Assembly: GCA_019614645.1 (NCBI GenBank)
Contig: JABWDB010000001.1
Location: forward strand, 17,835,501-17,899,500
Source of the DNA: Stratiolaelaps scimitus
Lineage: Eukaryota; Arthropoda; Arachnida; Mesostigmata; Laelapidae
Direction of reading: 5' to 3'
Length of the DNA stretch: 64,000 bases
Position numbers and translations under genes: made by a program. Positions 26,546 through 39,417 of the stretch are shown here, piece by piece (position 1 is the stretch's first letter; every line of letters begins with the position of its first letter). Below the pieces are notes generated by a model. The model searched no databases. It was not told where the DNA came from and was given only the letters and a program-made list of their open reading frames with translations.

Positions 26546-27990
26546 ATGACAAACCTCCAGAAAACTCCAGACTGGGGACCAACGTTAGTAGCTGTTCTTG
26601 CGTTCATGTTTGTTATCAACGTACTCACAGTGATTCACATATTTGTTAAAAAGGTTTGTACCAGCGAGTGACGACGCGAGCTTATAAATACTGTGTAGGC
26701 TATATATTTATTCAAACATACAATAATTAGGAATCATTTCTAGGAATTTTTGGGGATGGGGGATTAGTTGGGGACCGGGGCCGAGGCCGACATTGTCCTT
26801 TGTAGACTTGATTCTGATCCGATGTACAGCGTGATGAAGAGTTCCTGTGCAGTTGGTATTCGACAACTGAGCGGAAATTCTGTGTGCCTCGCGTGTTGTA
26901 TCTCTTGCTGAGATCGAATTGTTAGCTAATAAGGGCATTCCAAGTAGGCAAGCACGTGTCGAACTTTCAACCTGTTAGCCTACTCGGGCTCGTCCATGAA
27001 TAGCGGCAGTTCTGCTGTGGTCGCTGGCGTCGTTAGAGGACTTGTGTCTCCCTCGTATATTCGAAACCCAATATGTTTTTCGTCACTATTCTAAGCAGAG
27101 TATCCAATGCCGGCGGAAACACATCGAGATAGGCACATATCTCTTGATATGTGCTATTTCTCTCCTGCTTTACTCTATCTCGAACAACAGTTACGATCAT
27201 GTTTTACGGGTTACAGTACAGTTGTTAGGACCTGTCCTCGGTGGGTCTTCAGACGCATTGTTCAGCTTAACATGTCACAGCAGTGAATGCCACATGTTAC
27301 TAAAGTTGCTAATGTCGATTCGCTTTTTGTTTGCACAGGAAACAAAGCTGCTCGCGTCCACTAAATGAGTGTCGGCACAATTGTCCTTCGTTTTTGTGGA
27401 CGGAGATATCTGCAATTTCATAAAAGACGTCACGCAGCTTGGGTTCAGGAACCCTCACTCATCCTATCTAATTCCCCATTTCCAGAATCACAAATTCACC
27501 TCGGCAAATAGATATCAAACGGCAAATAGGATATCTACATTTCTATTGTATTCTTAATTGCCCACGTACACTTACTTCTACTCGATGGCGGGAGGAGCTC
27601 GGCGTGTCCGATAGCATATCGGCAGTCTCCAAATTACATTCGCTGCAACAACAATTGCCGAATATGGAGGCAAAATAACTCATTTGTGTTAGCCTCGCTC
27701 TGCTCCAGATGTCATACCGACAGATCAATGAACAGTTATTCAGCACGCTCGGCATCGCGGATGCCAAGTGAAGTTCATCTGCGAAGTCTCTCTTCTGATT
27801 ACGTCAAATACCGACGCGACGAGTGCGTTTGTCCGTTTTGTCCATGCGACGTTCGGATACGCTGATGGGGATTACATCAGTGGCGCGCTTGAGGGCTTAT
27901 CTGGATCCGACTGAGGACGTATTTATACAGGATGTCCTGATTCACCCCTAAATAGAACGTTCCCCTTTTTGCAGAAGCAGCACGAAACAA
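26546..27990 (+). pseudogene. decayed tandem duplicate of the DM4/DM12-like gene
   Basis: Exon 1 (26546-26653) is intact, 36 codons like the active gene, shares PDWGPTL...FMFVINVLTV, and has the same donor context (GTTTGTACCA). Exon 2 starts at 27339 with ETKLLA but hits TGA (27366-27368) after nine codons. Exon 3 starts at 27709 (MSYRQINEQLF) but has lost bases before the first cysteine, putting TGA in frame. After a frame change it again reads VKFICEVS and GDYISGALEGL and then meets another TGA at the position of the third cysteine (SD then stop). The final Cys region (GCPDSPLNRTFPF) follows. Three independent lesions make this a pseudogene of the gene 4 kb upstream, in the same orientation. 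Confidence 0.88.
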
Positions 27991-29019
27991 GTTCTAGCAA
28001 AGTAAATTATTTTTTCATAAGAGACCAAACGTGACACGGTGTACTTTGAAACTTGTGATTTTGTATTATATTCATATATTATATTTATATGTGTAACCAG
28101 ATACAGTTTCGGTTTGTATGTGCGTAAAATACGTTCCCCGAGGGACACGTATTTTGTAACCTGATAAGAAACAGCAAATAAATTAGTTAGCTTTATTAAT
28201 AATAAACATTATTTAGTTTACAATTCGTGGAGCAGGTTTTCGTTGCATTCATAATCGCTAGTGATAAGAAACCGCTTACGCCCCAATATGTTCGAACAAG
28301 TGGAACAAGAACAAGCCTTCAACGTTGCAGCGGACAATGTGGGGTACATCTGAATACAAAGTGTTGCAAACCTGCAAATTCTTACTATGGCTCCGTGGTC
28401 AATGAACAATCTGGATAGATTCGTTCAACAGCGGAATTGGCTTAGACTATTCCTGCAACACATCCACTGAGTGCTAGCATTAACGAAAGTAAAATAAATT
28501 ACAAACGCTCATGTGGACCAACCTCTAATCACATATTTTTTTAAACGCAAAGAGACAACTCAACTGCGCATTACCAATTAGTTCTCCAGCGGTTTCCCAA
28601 TTGAAATTCGGCCAGTCCAGTGTCAGATTTAAAATGTCGTCTTCAAATTCTCCCTTCTTTTTTATCCATCTGTATATATATACATGTATATATATGCAGC
28701 CTTCCTGGCAATTAAACATTTCAGTGGGGGATTTTTCAAAACACTTTATTCAATATCTGTTCAATGTTCACCATATTTCACCACCACCATTTCATCTTCT
28801 GCAGGTCAAATTCGCCCGCCACTTGACCCACAGCCGCATCGACCGCATATTTTCTCATCAGTGGCATTTTCTCCGGTGTGGCCACACAGGCAGTCATACA
28901 TAAAAACACACAGCCAAACAAAGACCGCACAATCGCTCACGCGCACACACACACTTCTCGCCTCCTCTCATCCAATGGATATCGACACAGACGAGAAATA
29001 TACACCCAGTGAGCGACCG
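27991..29019. other. intergenic, AT-rich
   Basis: No supported gene. Short AT-rich open frames and a (TA)-like patch near 28674-28697 only. Confidence 0.55.
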
Positions 29020-29085
29020 ACGAGAGAGGTTGGGGGATGTCCAAGCTGTCCGGGTCGCAGGCTCGAATCCTGCCGTGGCCGGCAT
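29020..29085 (+). repeat. tRNA-like sequence, probable SINE head
   Basis: GCAGGCTCGAATCCTGC (29057-29073) forms a perfect 5-bp T-arm with a 7-nt loop and matches the pol III B box. Upstream GGGGGATGTCCAAGC may be a degenerate A box. No acceptor stem pairs across it, and it differs from the SINE at 35443 outside the B box, so it is probably a second tRNA-related family rather than a tRNA gene. Confidence 0.4.
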
Positions 29086-29339
29086 CATGAAAACGTGGAG
29101 TTTTCTCCCGACGTTTCTCATAACAATGCGGCGCTATGGATAATAAATAGCAAGAATAAATGCTGACAAAAGTGTTGGGAACTAGCCTGTAAACGAAGGT
29201 CGATGTCAGAGAGAAACGCGCAAAAACCCAGACACACGCTGACCATCGCAACACAATATGGGGAGACCGTACACGGCGCTCGCTCCCGCTCACATCAACT
29301 CCCGGCGGCTGCTGCTGCTACTTATTTTGCTGGCTCTGT

Positions 29340-31307
29340 TGATCGGCGGCCGCGAATAGCAGACAGATATCGCCATGCCAACAGGCGGTGCTTGGTCTTC
29401 CTATACTGCCATACGGATCGAGAGTAGTAGCGGCAGCAGCTGCGGCATCAGCAGCAGCCAGCGCCGCCGCCACCATCAGGAGCACAACAACACTATCCAC
29501 AAACACACATTTTTTCTTCAACTACAATATATAAACATCCATAGATACACCGCTCAGTAGCAGCCGCAGCAGCTTTTCGGCCATCCATGCGGCCGTGGCG
29601 GCGCAGCAGCAGCAGCGACGAACACAACCGTGTGGTTCGCTGTGAGTTGTTGTTGTTGTTGTTGTTGCCGTGTTGTCTGCTTTCTGCTCTCCTCGTTGTA
29701 GTACTCCCGCTACCGCCGCCGCCGCCGCCGCTGTTACCACTACAGCTACTACCACTGCTGCTGCTGTTTCTGCGGCGAGCGAGCGAGCGAACGAGATCGC
29801 TAGCCATTATAGCTGCTATTAACGATTGTAGTTCGTCACCAGCAGCACTGCACCAGCACCAGGAGAATATTGACTGCTGTTGATCCCTGTGGTGGAGGTG
29901 GTTGCGGTGGTGGCCTGTGGTCAAACAGCTAATTGGCGTATTGCTTCGTTGGCTGGCTGGCTGGTTGATTGTTTGTTTGTCATCAGCTGAGTTGTGTACT
30001 CCGGCGGACTCCACCAGCAGCACAACTGACTCAGGGGGGTTGTCGTCGTGACGGTCAGCAACCGTTGACGTCGGGTCGCTCACAAACGAAAGCGTTCGAA
30101 GGGTAGTTGTTGTTGTTATAGTTGTTGTTGCGCATGAGATCGCGACGGGTGCTGTCGAGCGACGAGTGGCTAACTGGATATTGTTGATTGTTGATTATTT
30201 ATACTGCTCGCGCCTCGAGCACGGCAAGACACTGAGGACTACAAACGTGGCTGACTCCGGCTAACTTCAACCCCCGAGTGTTTTGTTTGGCCAGATTCGC
30301 TCACCGCGTGAAATAAAACGAGCCGCACCATCGTCTGCGAGTGATTTCAGTCACACAGGTTAAGACAATGCAATTGTTCATCGACAACGCAATTGTTTGC
30401 TTTGTCGATATGTGTGTATTTGCCTGTGTCGTCTAATCGCCAATCAACGGCCGCCAATCAACTACCTGGCCAACTAACTAACCGATCAGCCATCGGTGCC
30501 AGGATATATTGATTGACCGGTAAACGCCGCCATTGTAGCGTTTGTTCGGTGTTTGCCAGCAAACACCGAAATTGAGAAGACAGAGTGAGGTAGTAACCGC
30601 AACCCCGAGACAACATACTCGACAGCTACATATCAACGCTATGAAAGCTAGACAATAACAAGTCGACGAAATGTGATCGTGCAAGTGGACGCAACTGATT
30701 CCCCCCCAGTAGTTGTTCTCGTCAGTGCGATTGTGCATTGCCTTGTACATTCTCAATAGTCAACTGTGTCGTGTATGTGTTCGTTGTTTTCATCAGTCGG
30801 CCCTCTGGCGAGCCTAGCAGATCGTTATAGTTTCTCCCCGTCGATTTCATAATTCAATACTTTAATAAGTTGATTTGAGTGAGAGTTCATCGCTATAGGT
30901 GTGTTTCAGTGCGCGTGTATGCGATTAGTGGCCTTTGTCGTCAGTTCAGTGACTTTTCTCCGTGTAGCTTGTGCTACTGCTCGCGTGCCCTTATGATTGT
31001 ATCGGAAATACCCGGAGTACCTATGCCAGCCATTAGCTCCACTACTACGACTACTACTTCTACTATTAATATTATTACGAAATCTGTGTGAAATATCGAG
31101 CGAGCCACGAATATGTGCTCCCCAGGTCGTCGGTACTCGATAGTTATCAGCGGTTAGCGCATTGCTTCGCGTTCAGCTCGCCATTGACACCACACACAGG
31201 TTCCGCAGGCGCACTCACACTGTCTGTGTCGGTGAAATAATGTAATCCAATCGGTCATCGAACTACAACTCCCCAAACCCCAAGCCCCGTAGCCCCGGCG
31301 ACACGAG
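29340..31307 (+). promoter_or_regulatory. GC-rich, trinucleotide-rich leader/promoter region of the USF3-like gene
   Basis: This ~2 kb stretch before the first coding exon of the bHLH gene is rich in CAG, CCG, TTG and GTT repeats (for example around 29405-29480, 29585-29615, 29648-29667 and 29718-29735). It resembles an arthropod promoter plus 5' untranslated leader. No single TATA box or start site can be chosen. Long open frames here on both strands are products of the repeats. A GC-containing 11-bp hairpin lies at 30545-30570. Confidence 0.4.
30545..30570. repeat. perfect 11-bp hairpin
   Basis: TTCGGTGTTTG, a four-base loop (CCAG), then CAAACACCGAA: a perfect stem-loop about 740 bp before the USF3-like start codon, possibly in its 5' leader. 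Confidence 0.7.
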
Positions 31308-31564
31308 ATGTCGGCCAGCGTTGAGCGAGCAGCCGTGGCCTCTGGGGGCAACCTGCCCGTACTGACCACTTTGCGGTCGGAGGTGCCCACACGGCCGAAA
31401 CCTCCAGCGGCACCTCCCGAGAAGGAAAACGCCAAGGAATCAAATGGGTAATTAATAGTTGTGTAATTTATCGCCTCGCTAACTAACCTTTCGATCTGAT
31501 GACCTATTGAAACCTATCATGTATACCGCCTTGACCTATCAATAAGAAGCACATTCATGAGATA

Positions 31565-31613
<49 letters not shown>

Positions 31614-34600
31614 GGAGAGAGAGATAGAGAGGGAGGCTGCTGTTAGCGGTAGCATCTGTAAGTGCTGTACGTGTTTGCACTAGACGTATCATTTTTCGAT
31701 TTTTTTTTGTCCTTGTACAAATATGTAATTTGTATAGTTGCGACCATTAACGCGACATCATCCGCGAGATGCTCATTAAGATTTGTGCATAACGCTCTTT
31801 ACTGAAAGAGTTCCGACGCGGACAGCTGGCTGCTGGTTCCTGGGCTTGCTGGCGGGCTCGTCGATCTGCGCTCGTGTAATCGTTAATTCCGTCTATGCAG
31901 CATATTTTGTTTCAGCAGGATTAGTCTTATCCGTATCATGGTTATACACGCACGACAGCTCTCTTTAAAGTACCCTGTATCAACCTATTCTGGACACACA
32001 AACGAGATCCGCGCGCGGCTCTGTGAGAATTTCATTTGTGCTCGCCGTAATGCCCATCATCATGTGCTGTTACCCGTGACACCACAGGCAGCAACTGCTG
32101 CGAAAGAAGACGCGATCGAGCTTCACAAACGTTGCTTCCGATGAAAACGTACGACTGGACTGTTGAAGGTGTTTTTGAACTTCTAATTGGACCTATCCAT
32201 ATTCGTAGCCTTTTTTTGAACAACAAAAACACAACAGTGCATCAAGAATGTCTCGTACAGGTTTATCATGTTGTCAAAACCACGCAACTCTTCCGGATGA
32301 TATTGCAGTTCTCTGCCAGGCTTTGCAGACCTCTCCACAGCTGGAAAAATGTGAAGGAGCCTGTTACCAGCTAATGAGCCTGTGCCGTATCAACTGATTA
32401 TGAGCAATGCACACATCAAGCACTAAGTTATTGACTAAATGAACTCGTTTATTGATTTATACATCCAGCCTAACGAGAAACAGAATACGAGGTCTGGTTG
32501 AACCAAAACTCCAATGACGAGCGTTATATAGTTTCCGCTTTCCTCTGCTGCTGATGCTGTTACCGCCGCCGCCGCTCAACAGTTACAGCTCTGGTAGCTA
32601 CCTGCGACCACAACTCGTTGCTGACTAATCGATGATTACCGCTGTGCGGACTGCTATAACCACCTATCTATCTGTCTATCTACATATTCGAATATTCATT
32701 ATAACTACTGTATTATTGTGGTTGTTATCGTTTATATTTTGTGTCCAATTTTCCAATTGAGGCGATAAACGAGGCTCACAGAAAGCGACAAGATGCTGGT
32801 GGCGGCAGCGGCGGCGGCCGCCGTTCACGTTCATCATCAACACCCGCCACCATCGTTGACACCGCGAACTTCATAAGCCAGCCTTGGTAGACTGTTCCCA
32901 ATTTATAACATTAGCATCCACCGTTTGTGTTATTTATGGCGCCTATTACGTCTGTGACGAGGTTGTTGCCGGCGTTGTTATAATATATGTTGTTACTCAG
33001 TACGCGGACGAAGATGTCGACGACGCGCGCTGATGAAGTTCGGCCGTGGTGACGGTGACTGGCGGTGATATGAAGCAGTGCGAGCAATCGTGGTCATTGG
33101 ATGCCACTGGATCTCGTTTTGCCTCCTCTTGCTCTTTCTTGTCGTTGGCCAGGCCCTATGCGCAATGTTTCTGTCTGCCACCAACCTGCCCCTCAGCTGC
33201 TGATGCTGCCCCGGCGCGCGCACCGGTGAGCGCCGAGCGCCGAGCGCCGGCGACTGCCGCCGACCCGCACTGCTGTTGCTTCGCTGCTGATACTCGGACT
33301 TTTGGGCTCGTTGTTGTTCTTCGCCGCTTTCTGTTCTGCTGCTGCTGCTATTGTCGTCGCCGTCGTCGTTATTAGTGGAGCCTGGCAACAGCAGCAGTTT
33401 GTCCGACGACGACAAGAAAACGAAAAAGCACACCGAGGAACATGGAGAAAGCACAGAACAGAAGAACAGAACGCGCTGATGAAGAACAAGTAGAAGACGA
33501 AAAAGAAAAACGGGGAGATACCAGAGAGAGAGAGAGATGTAGAAGATGAAGGCGACGGTGACGATGAAGAGAACGAAGTTCACTTCACTTCTTCTTCTTC
33601 ACGGACGAACGGACTCGTCGTCGTCGTCGTCGACGTCGCCATCACCACCACCACCGCCGCGGTCGCTTTCGACGCCACCGCTACGAGACGACACGGCGCG
33701 CTGACGCTGACGGTGAAGCTGGCGCTGGTGGACACCAACGCGCCAGTCACGTCCTCGCCGACACCATAGGCACCGCCGACACTGACAACAACAACAACGA
33801 CGGCGGCAGCAATAGCCACAACAACAGCGGCCAGAACAACATCGCCACAGGCATCAAGCAGCAGCGCGTATCTGAAACAGCTCCACCGAGAGCTGTGGTG
33901 GTGGTGGCGACAGCGGTGCGCGTGGCGATAGCCGCTATGGATCACTCGTTCGAAACGCGTTCGAGCGGACCCATGAACGGACGGACAGACGGACGGACGG
34001 ACGGAAACCCCGTCGCCTTTGTTGTTGTTGTTGTTCACTCTTCCGCGCTCACTTGCTTCATGGCTTAATAATAAAAGTACCATGACCATGATAATGATGA
34101 TAAGTATACTGATAGCGGCTAGAGCTGGTGCACGAGTCACAGTGAAAGTGAGCGTGAGGTTTCTCACTCTGCAGCGGCAGCAGTAGTAGCGGCACAAACA
34201 GTTGCTACCTGTCCGTAGTGTGTATAAATATATTAAATAGTTACAGTCAGCATTTGAACTCGTCGATGTCTGTGTGTGTGTGTGTTTTTGTCGCCTAGAT
34301 TATATCAAATATAATAATATGTCCAGAAAAAGCGACGCGTTTGAGGAATCGCGCCCACTTTGGCCGTCAGCAATCGAAGGCGGCCCGGCCGCCTTATCAG
34401 TCATCTCACTGCGGCAGAGGTGTCTCGGCCGATTCGTGGGGCAGGGATGAATCACGCGGGAGGAGGGAGCGTTGCAGGACGCTAGGGGCCAATGTTGTAT
34501 GTTCTTAGGTCATCTTTGAAAACACCATCGATGCCAATGACATGGCGTATGTTCGTCTTATTTTTTATTTCGTATGATGATGATCAATATAATAGGCACA

Positions 34601-34912
34601 CGATTCGTCGTTGGTATGAAGCTTGCACTGAAGGCCTGTCTTTCCTCTGCGCCTTGTTTAGATCAAGTACAAGTGGCCAGATGACGCTTTCAATAGGTGC
34701 ACATAAAATATAGACATTATAGCAGTGTCAGTTTGTGATTGGATCCGTGGCGCTGCTCTGCTAGGTATTTCGTTTCCCATAGTGTTGGGGATATCGGAAA
34801 CGACTTCAGCGGAATGGAACGCCATCGGGCCGTTTATTGAGGGCACGGCCACTGGCCTTGGGGAAGGAAATTGTTTTCTTTTCTGACAGGGTGCATTTAT
34901 CCATCTAATATA

Positions 34913-34953
<41 letters not shown>

Positions 34954-37900
34954 TATACATGAACGACTAGGTATTCCAGAATTGTACTTCGATCAGGTCG
35001 AATATTTTTGTTGGTACAGTTCAAAGAGTGAGCGAGACACAAAGCACGACTAAGACGTTGCCGGTGATGAATATACGCTTGCCGTCAGATTGCAAATAGA
35101 ATAGTATATAGACAGTTTTACATCGAGTTTGTATTGATCCAAATTGTTCAGGAATAAAATTGAAGAAATGGCTCAGTGGATGAGACGGATGTACAACACA
35201 GGGAATTGTTGCGTTTCGGGAAAATAGCTAGGTATTTTTATTTGAGCTTTCATTGCGACCGCTCGGAATATAGAGAACAGTAGAGAGGAATTTATCTAAA
35301 TCATAAAATGCAGAAGCGTTCCAAGGAGGTTGCGGGCCCTGTAGATAATCAATGTAGCACTGCCAGCTCAACTTTGATTTCAACAACATCCCAGCTAACG
35401 TGTTACTGTGGAGTACGTTCCCTCTATTTTAGACTTAGCCGTCAGCGCGGTGCCTTGGACGGCCAAGTCTCTGGCTATCGGAAGCCAGAAGCCGCAGGTT
35501 CGAGGCCCGCTGAGTGACATATAAGCGAGATTAAGCAGCTCCCTTAATAAACTAATAAACCCTTACCTTACCTCTACAATAATGATTTGAGTAACAGACA
35601 TGGCCCGCATTTCCACATCCCAACATGTCGCAATTCAACCAACAATATTTAAGAGGTTGTCTCTGTCAGGTGTACTTCATTCTACTTCATTTCTGACGAT
35701 CGCCTCCAAAACGAGAAGCACACTTCCTTAATTAGTTAGTAAAGGCGTTATTGTTGTTGCGTATCATTATTATTATATAATTCAATAGTTAATGAGCTTG
35801 TGCGCCTTCGATTTTCAGATTCTCAACTATTAGTTCGTCGAGTATCAGCGCAGTGACTGACGAGACAGCTCGGCAAGCAGGAAAGGAGTACCGTAAATGG
35901 CAGCATAACGAACATGAACGTCGAAGGAAAGATAAGGTGGGTGTAACAACCTGCTAAATAAACACATGCTGCGGTAGTTATTTTTTTCTAATAATAATAA
36001 TACAATTGTAACAATAATAAAAATAATAATGGGGCGCCCTCGACCATTAAGCAGGGATAACGTGACTCCCACGGGCGGTGGGGGTCGGCTTGGAGGCCGA
36101 GTATTGCCAGAAGGCGACCCTCGGTGAGATGGGTCACTCATTCTCAGGTGACTGGGGCACTGAAAGTGATCTCAGTAGATTGTGGGGGACCCTTATCTTT
36201 GTCGGCTCGGATTGAGTAAATTGAGAGAAAAGCAAGAGAAACAATGGTGGCATTGTTGATACATGTGGCTAACTAGTTACGATTTGCTGTCTGTCGCTCT
36301 GTTTCTTTATGCTGATTTAGATCTCAGCGGGGATTTTACGCCTGGGTGAACTCCTACCAGATCGGGACCCTCGAAAAATGGCGAAGGTGGACATTCTTAG
36401 TCGCGCATGCGAGTATATCACCTATCTTCGAGATCTCAACGAGAAAATTGTCGCTAACAAGATTCCGGAAGCGCAAGGTATGTTTTGTTATTATTATGTA
36501 TGATGTGCATGGGTGATTTAGCCAACCGTGAGTGACTATGATGTCAGGGCACTATTTACTTCGATACGATGGAAGCGGACCTCCGACTACTTACTATTTA
36601 CTCTAGTATCTTCGACAAAAGTGCACGCGTCAATATTTTTTAGCCGTGGAAATCTAGTTTTCCTTTGTAATACAGTGGTGAGACTCTAGAAATGAATATA
36701 ATATTTATTCTAGAAATGAAGATAAAATTTATTCTCTCTAAGGACTCTAGAATATTGCAATGGTACATTGAGGCACGTGCCTTGTTAAAACAACAAGACA
36801 AGCGAAGAGCATGAGTTATATTAAAGCAGGCAGCTTTTCGATTTCATGGGAACTGAGTCGCACATCAATTTGTACTTCATGTTGTTGTTGTTGCAGTGTT
36901 TACGATATCGAATAACCTTTCCAAATAGTTAAGGAGTGCATCTGGTGACCTTTCAAGGTCCAACGTAAATTCGAGTCACTGAGTCTCGCAGTGATTATTT
37001 TTTTTTTCAGCGAATCTGTTACAAGTAATGACCTACGTAGTCTGTATGTGACGCTCATGTATTTGATTTCTCTAACATATTTTTACGTTTGTTCTGCAAA
37101 TCTGGCAAATCTGTGACAACGTTTTTCACTGCAGCGACGTTACTGACTGATCTACGTAGGCAGATGCGCGAGTTGGAGAAGGTAAATTCGAATTATATGC
37201 GCCTGCTGCAGAAGCTCGGCATTTCGCTTTGCTCAGAGCCTATCGGACTTGCCAAGGGCGGTAATCCTGAACGGACAGCTGTCGAACGGGAGGCAGAGAA
37301 GTCTGCGGTAGCACAGATAGCTAGCAAGGTATCCGCTCTGACTAAGGTTAGCTGTCATTTTATATAATACAATAATATAATATTATTTAATAATAATAAC
37401 TAATAATAATAATAATAATATGAAATAATAACTGATAAAGGATATATAGTGTTTCGGAAAGGGAGCTGATACTTCGTGTAACGATATTATTAAACGAGCT
37501 ATCTGAAAGAGGTAATTAACCTACGTTAGTGTTAAGGTGCCGTCCACTTACGTACTATCCGTCTTATCTATAGTTCTGTTCTTATGATCATGATTACTAC
37601 TATTGCAGGCGGGAGCAGTGACAACGGTCACTTCAGCAGCGGTGTCGTCGACAACGGCGATTCCCGCCCCGACGAAAAATGATGCCCAGACTCCGCAACT
37701 GACGACGCCAATAACCGGTAGTCTCACGAGTGCGCCCATGAGTCAGCTGCCTCTTAACGGGATAAACCAGCTATTGCCCTCTTCTATAGTGCAGCTAAAT
37801 CCTGGCGGGCCACCAATCCTCATGATCAATGACCCGCCACCGACAACGATGTCGACGATGCTCGCCCAGCAGAGCTCCCTCATCATACCGCAGACGTTGA

Positions 37901-39292
37901 GTGGGGCTCCGACGCAGCAGATAATACTCAACGGGCCAGGTATAACACGAAATTAGCAGATGTCCAATTGAGAGATCATTTAGAGGTCTTGGCCCTTTTT
38001 CTTCTAGACGCCCAACTTCATCATGGTACAATGAATACTGTTACTCTATTTTCAAAAGCCAAAACAACCTAGGCCCTAATGACGTTTCGTACAGCTAAAG
38101 GGAATGTGTTGCTACAACGTTGCCAAATCTGGTCTTTTTAGGTGGGCCCCGGATCGTGAACGCCGTCTCAAGCGCCACAGGGGTATCTGGTGACCTGTTG
38201 CTGGGTAGTGCCCAGGAGCTGCTAATGCAAGCGAACGACGCGAAAGCGATTACGCTTGGCGCCAATGGTGCGACTATGGTGAGTGGCGTAGGCGGTGTAG
38301 GCGGGCAGATTCTGCAGCTGGGCGCCGGTGGCACGATATTGTTACCATCTGCGAACGGAAGCCTGCTTCCAATTGTCTCGCATGCTACCAGTCCGACAAT
38401 ATCGATCGTTAGCACTGTCGCTCCGACGACGACTACTGCAGGCCTCCTACACCAGGCATCAGCACCGAAAAAAGCCATTGTCAGTCTACCTACGAGCGCA
38501 GCCCCTAAGCCTGTTGTTCTGTCGACGCTCGTGCTCGACAACACGGACACCGCGTTGCAGCAGCATCAGCAGCAGCAACAGCAGCAGCAGCAGCATTCGA
38601 ATTCTGCTGCAATGGAAATTGTAAGCGGTGACAAGGAACGAGACAAGGGCATAAAGAGGCCGGCGAGCACGCCCAGCGGACTGCTAGCAGTGTCAGAGAA
38701 GAGACCGAGGTCAGACATCAATGAAGGGGCGTTCGATGCGCTAACGAGTAAGGACGGTAAGGGGAGACACGGCGAAATGGAGCGTCCCTCCAATCCCGAC
38801 CTGTTGGCGCAGGCTACTGAAAGTATTTTTAGCTCGCAGGTGCCCGATCCACCTACAACGCCCGTACCATCGTCGCCGTCGCCACCAACGCCTGTTGCCG
38901 TACCCGTCACCCCGCTGGTTGTTGCTGCCTCCACGATTCCTTCAACAGCGCAAAATTCGCCGCGTGAAGTGCACTCGCAGACAACTCAGACACAAACAAT
39001 GATCATGCAGGGACAAACGACAACCGCGGTATCGGCCACAGTGCAGCAGCAGCAGCAGCAACAGCAACAACAGTCTCAGTCAGTCCCAGCTCAGCCAACT
39101 CAAAGTCAACCGTCGCAAGTTTTGCCTATACAAACCGTAAGTTTGACAGCACCTGTCCCGGCGGTCGCGGCAGCAAGAGCACTCCAACCGGGATTAACGG
39201 TTCAGCCGGCAACAGTTGTTCACCCGATGCAGCAGCAGCAACAACAGCAGCAGCAGCAACAACAGCAGCAGCAACAACAACAACAGCAACAA

Positions 39293-39333
<41 letters not shown>

Positions 39334-39385
39334 GCAACAACAACAGCAACAACAACAGCAGCAGCAGCAACAACAGCAGCAGCAA

Positions 39386-39417
<32 letters not shown>

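Noticed and set aside
29057..29073. Perfect tRNA T-arm as a tRNA gene
   Set aside because: No matching acceptor, D or anticodon arms around it. A SINE head is a better explanation.
29493..30083. 196-codon minus-strand frame with Ser/Gly/Asn runs
   Set aside because: It starts only at a GTG, the composition follows CAG/CCG repeats, and other frames on both strands are equally open. It lies in the likely leader of the plus-strand USF3-like gene.
32993..34197. Two ~200-codon minus-strand frames (Val/Ala/Ser-rich)
   Set aside because: Low-complexity, GC-biased sequence inside intron 1 of the USF3-like gene, with no domains or credible starts.
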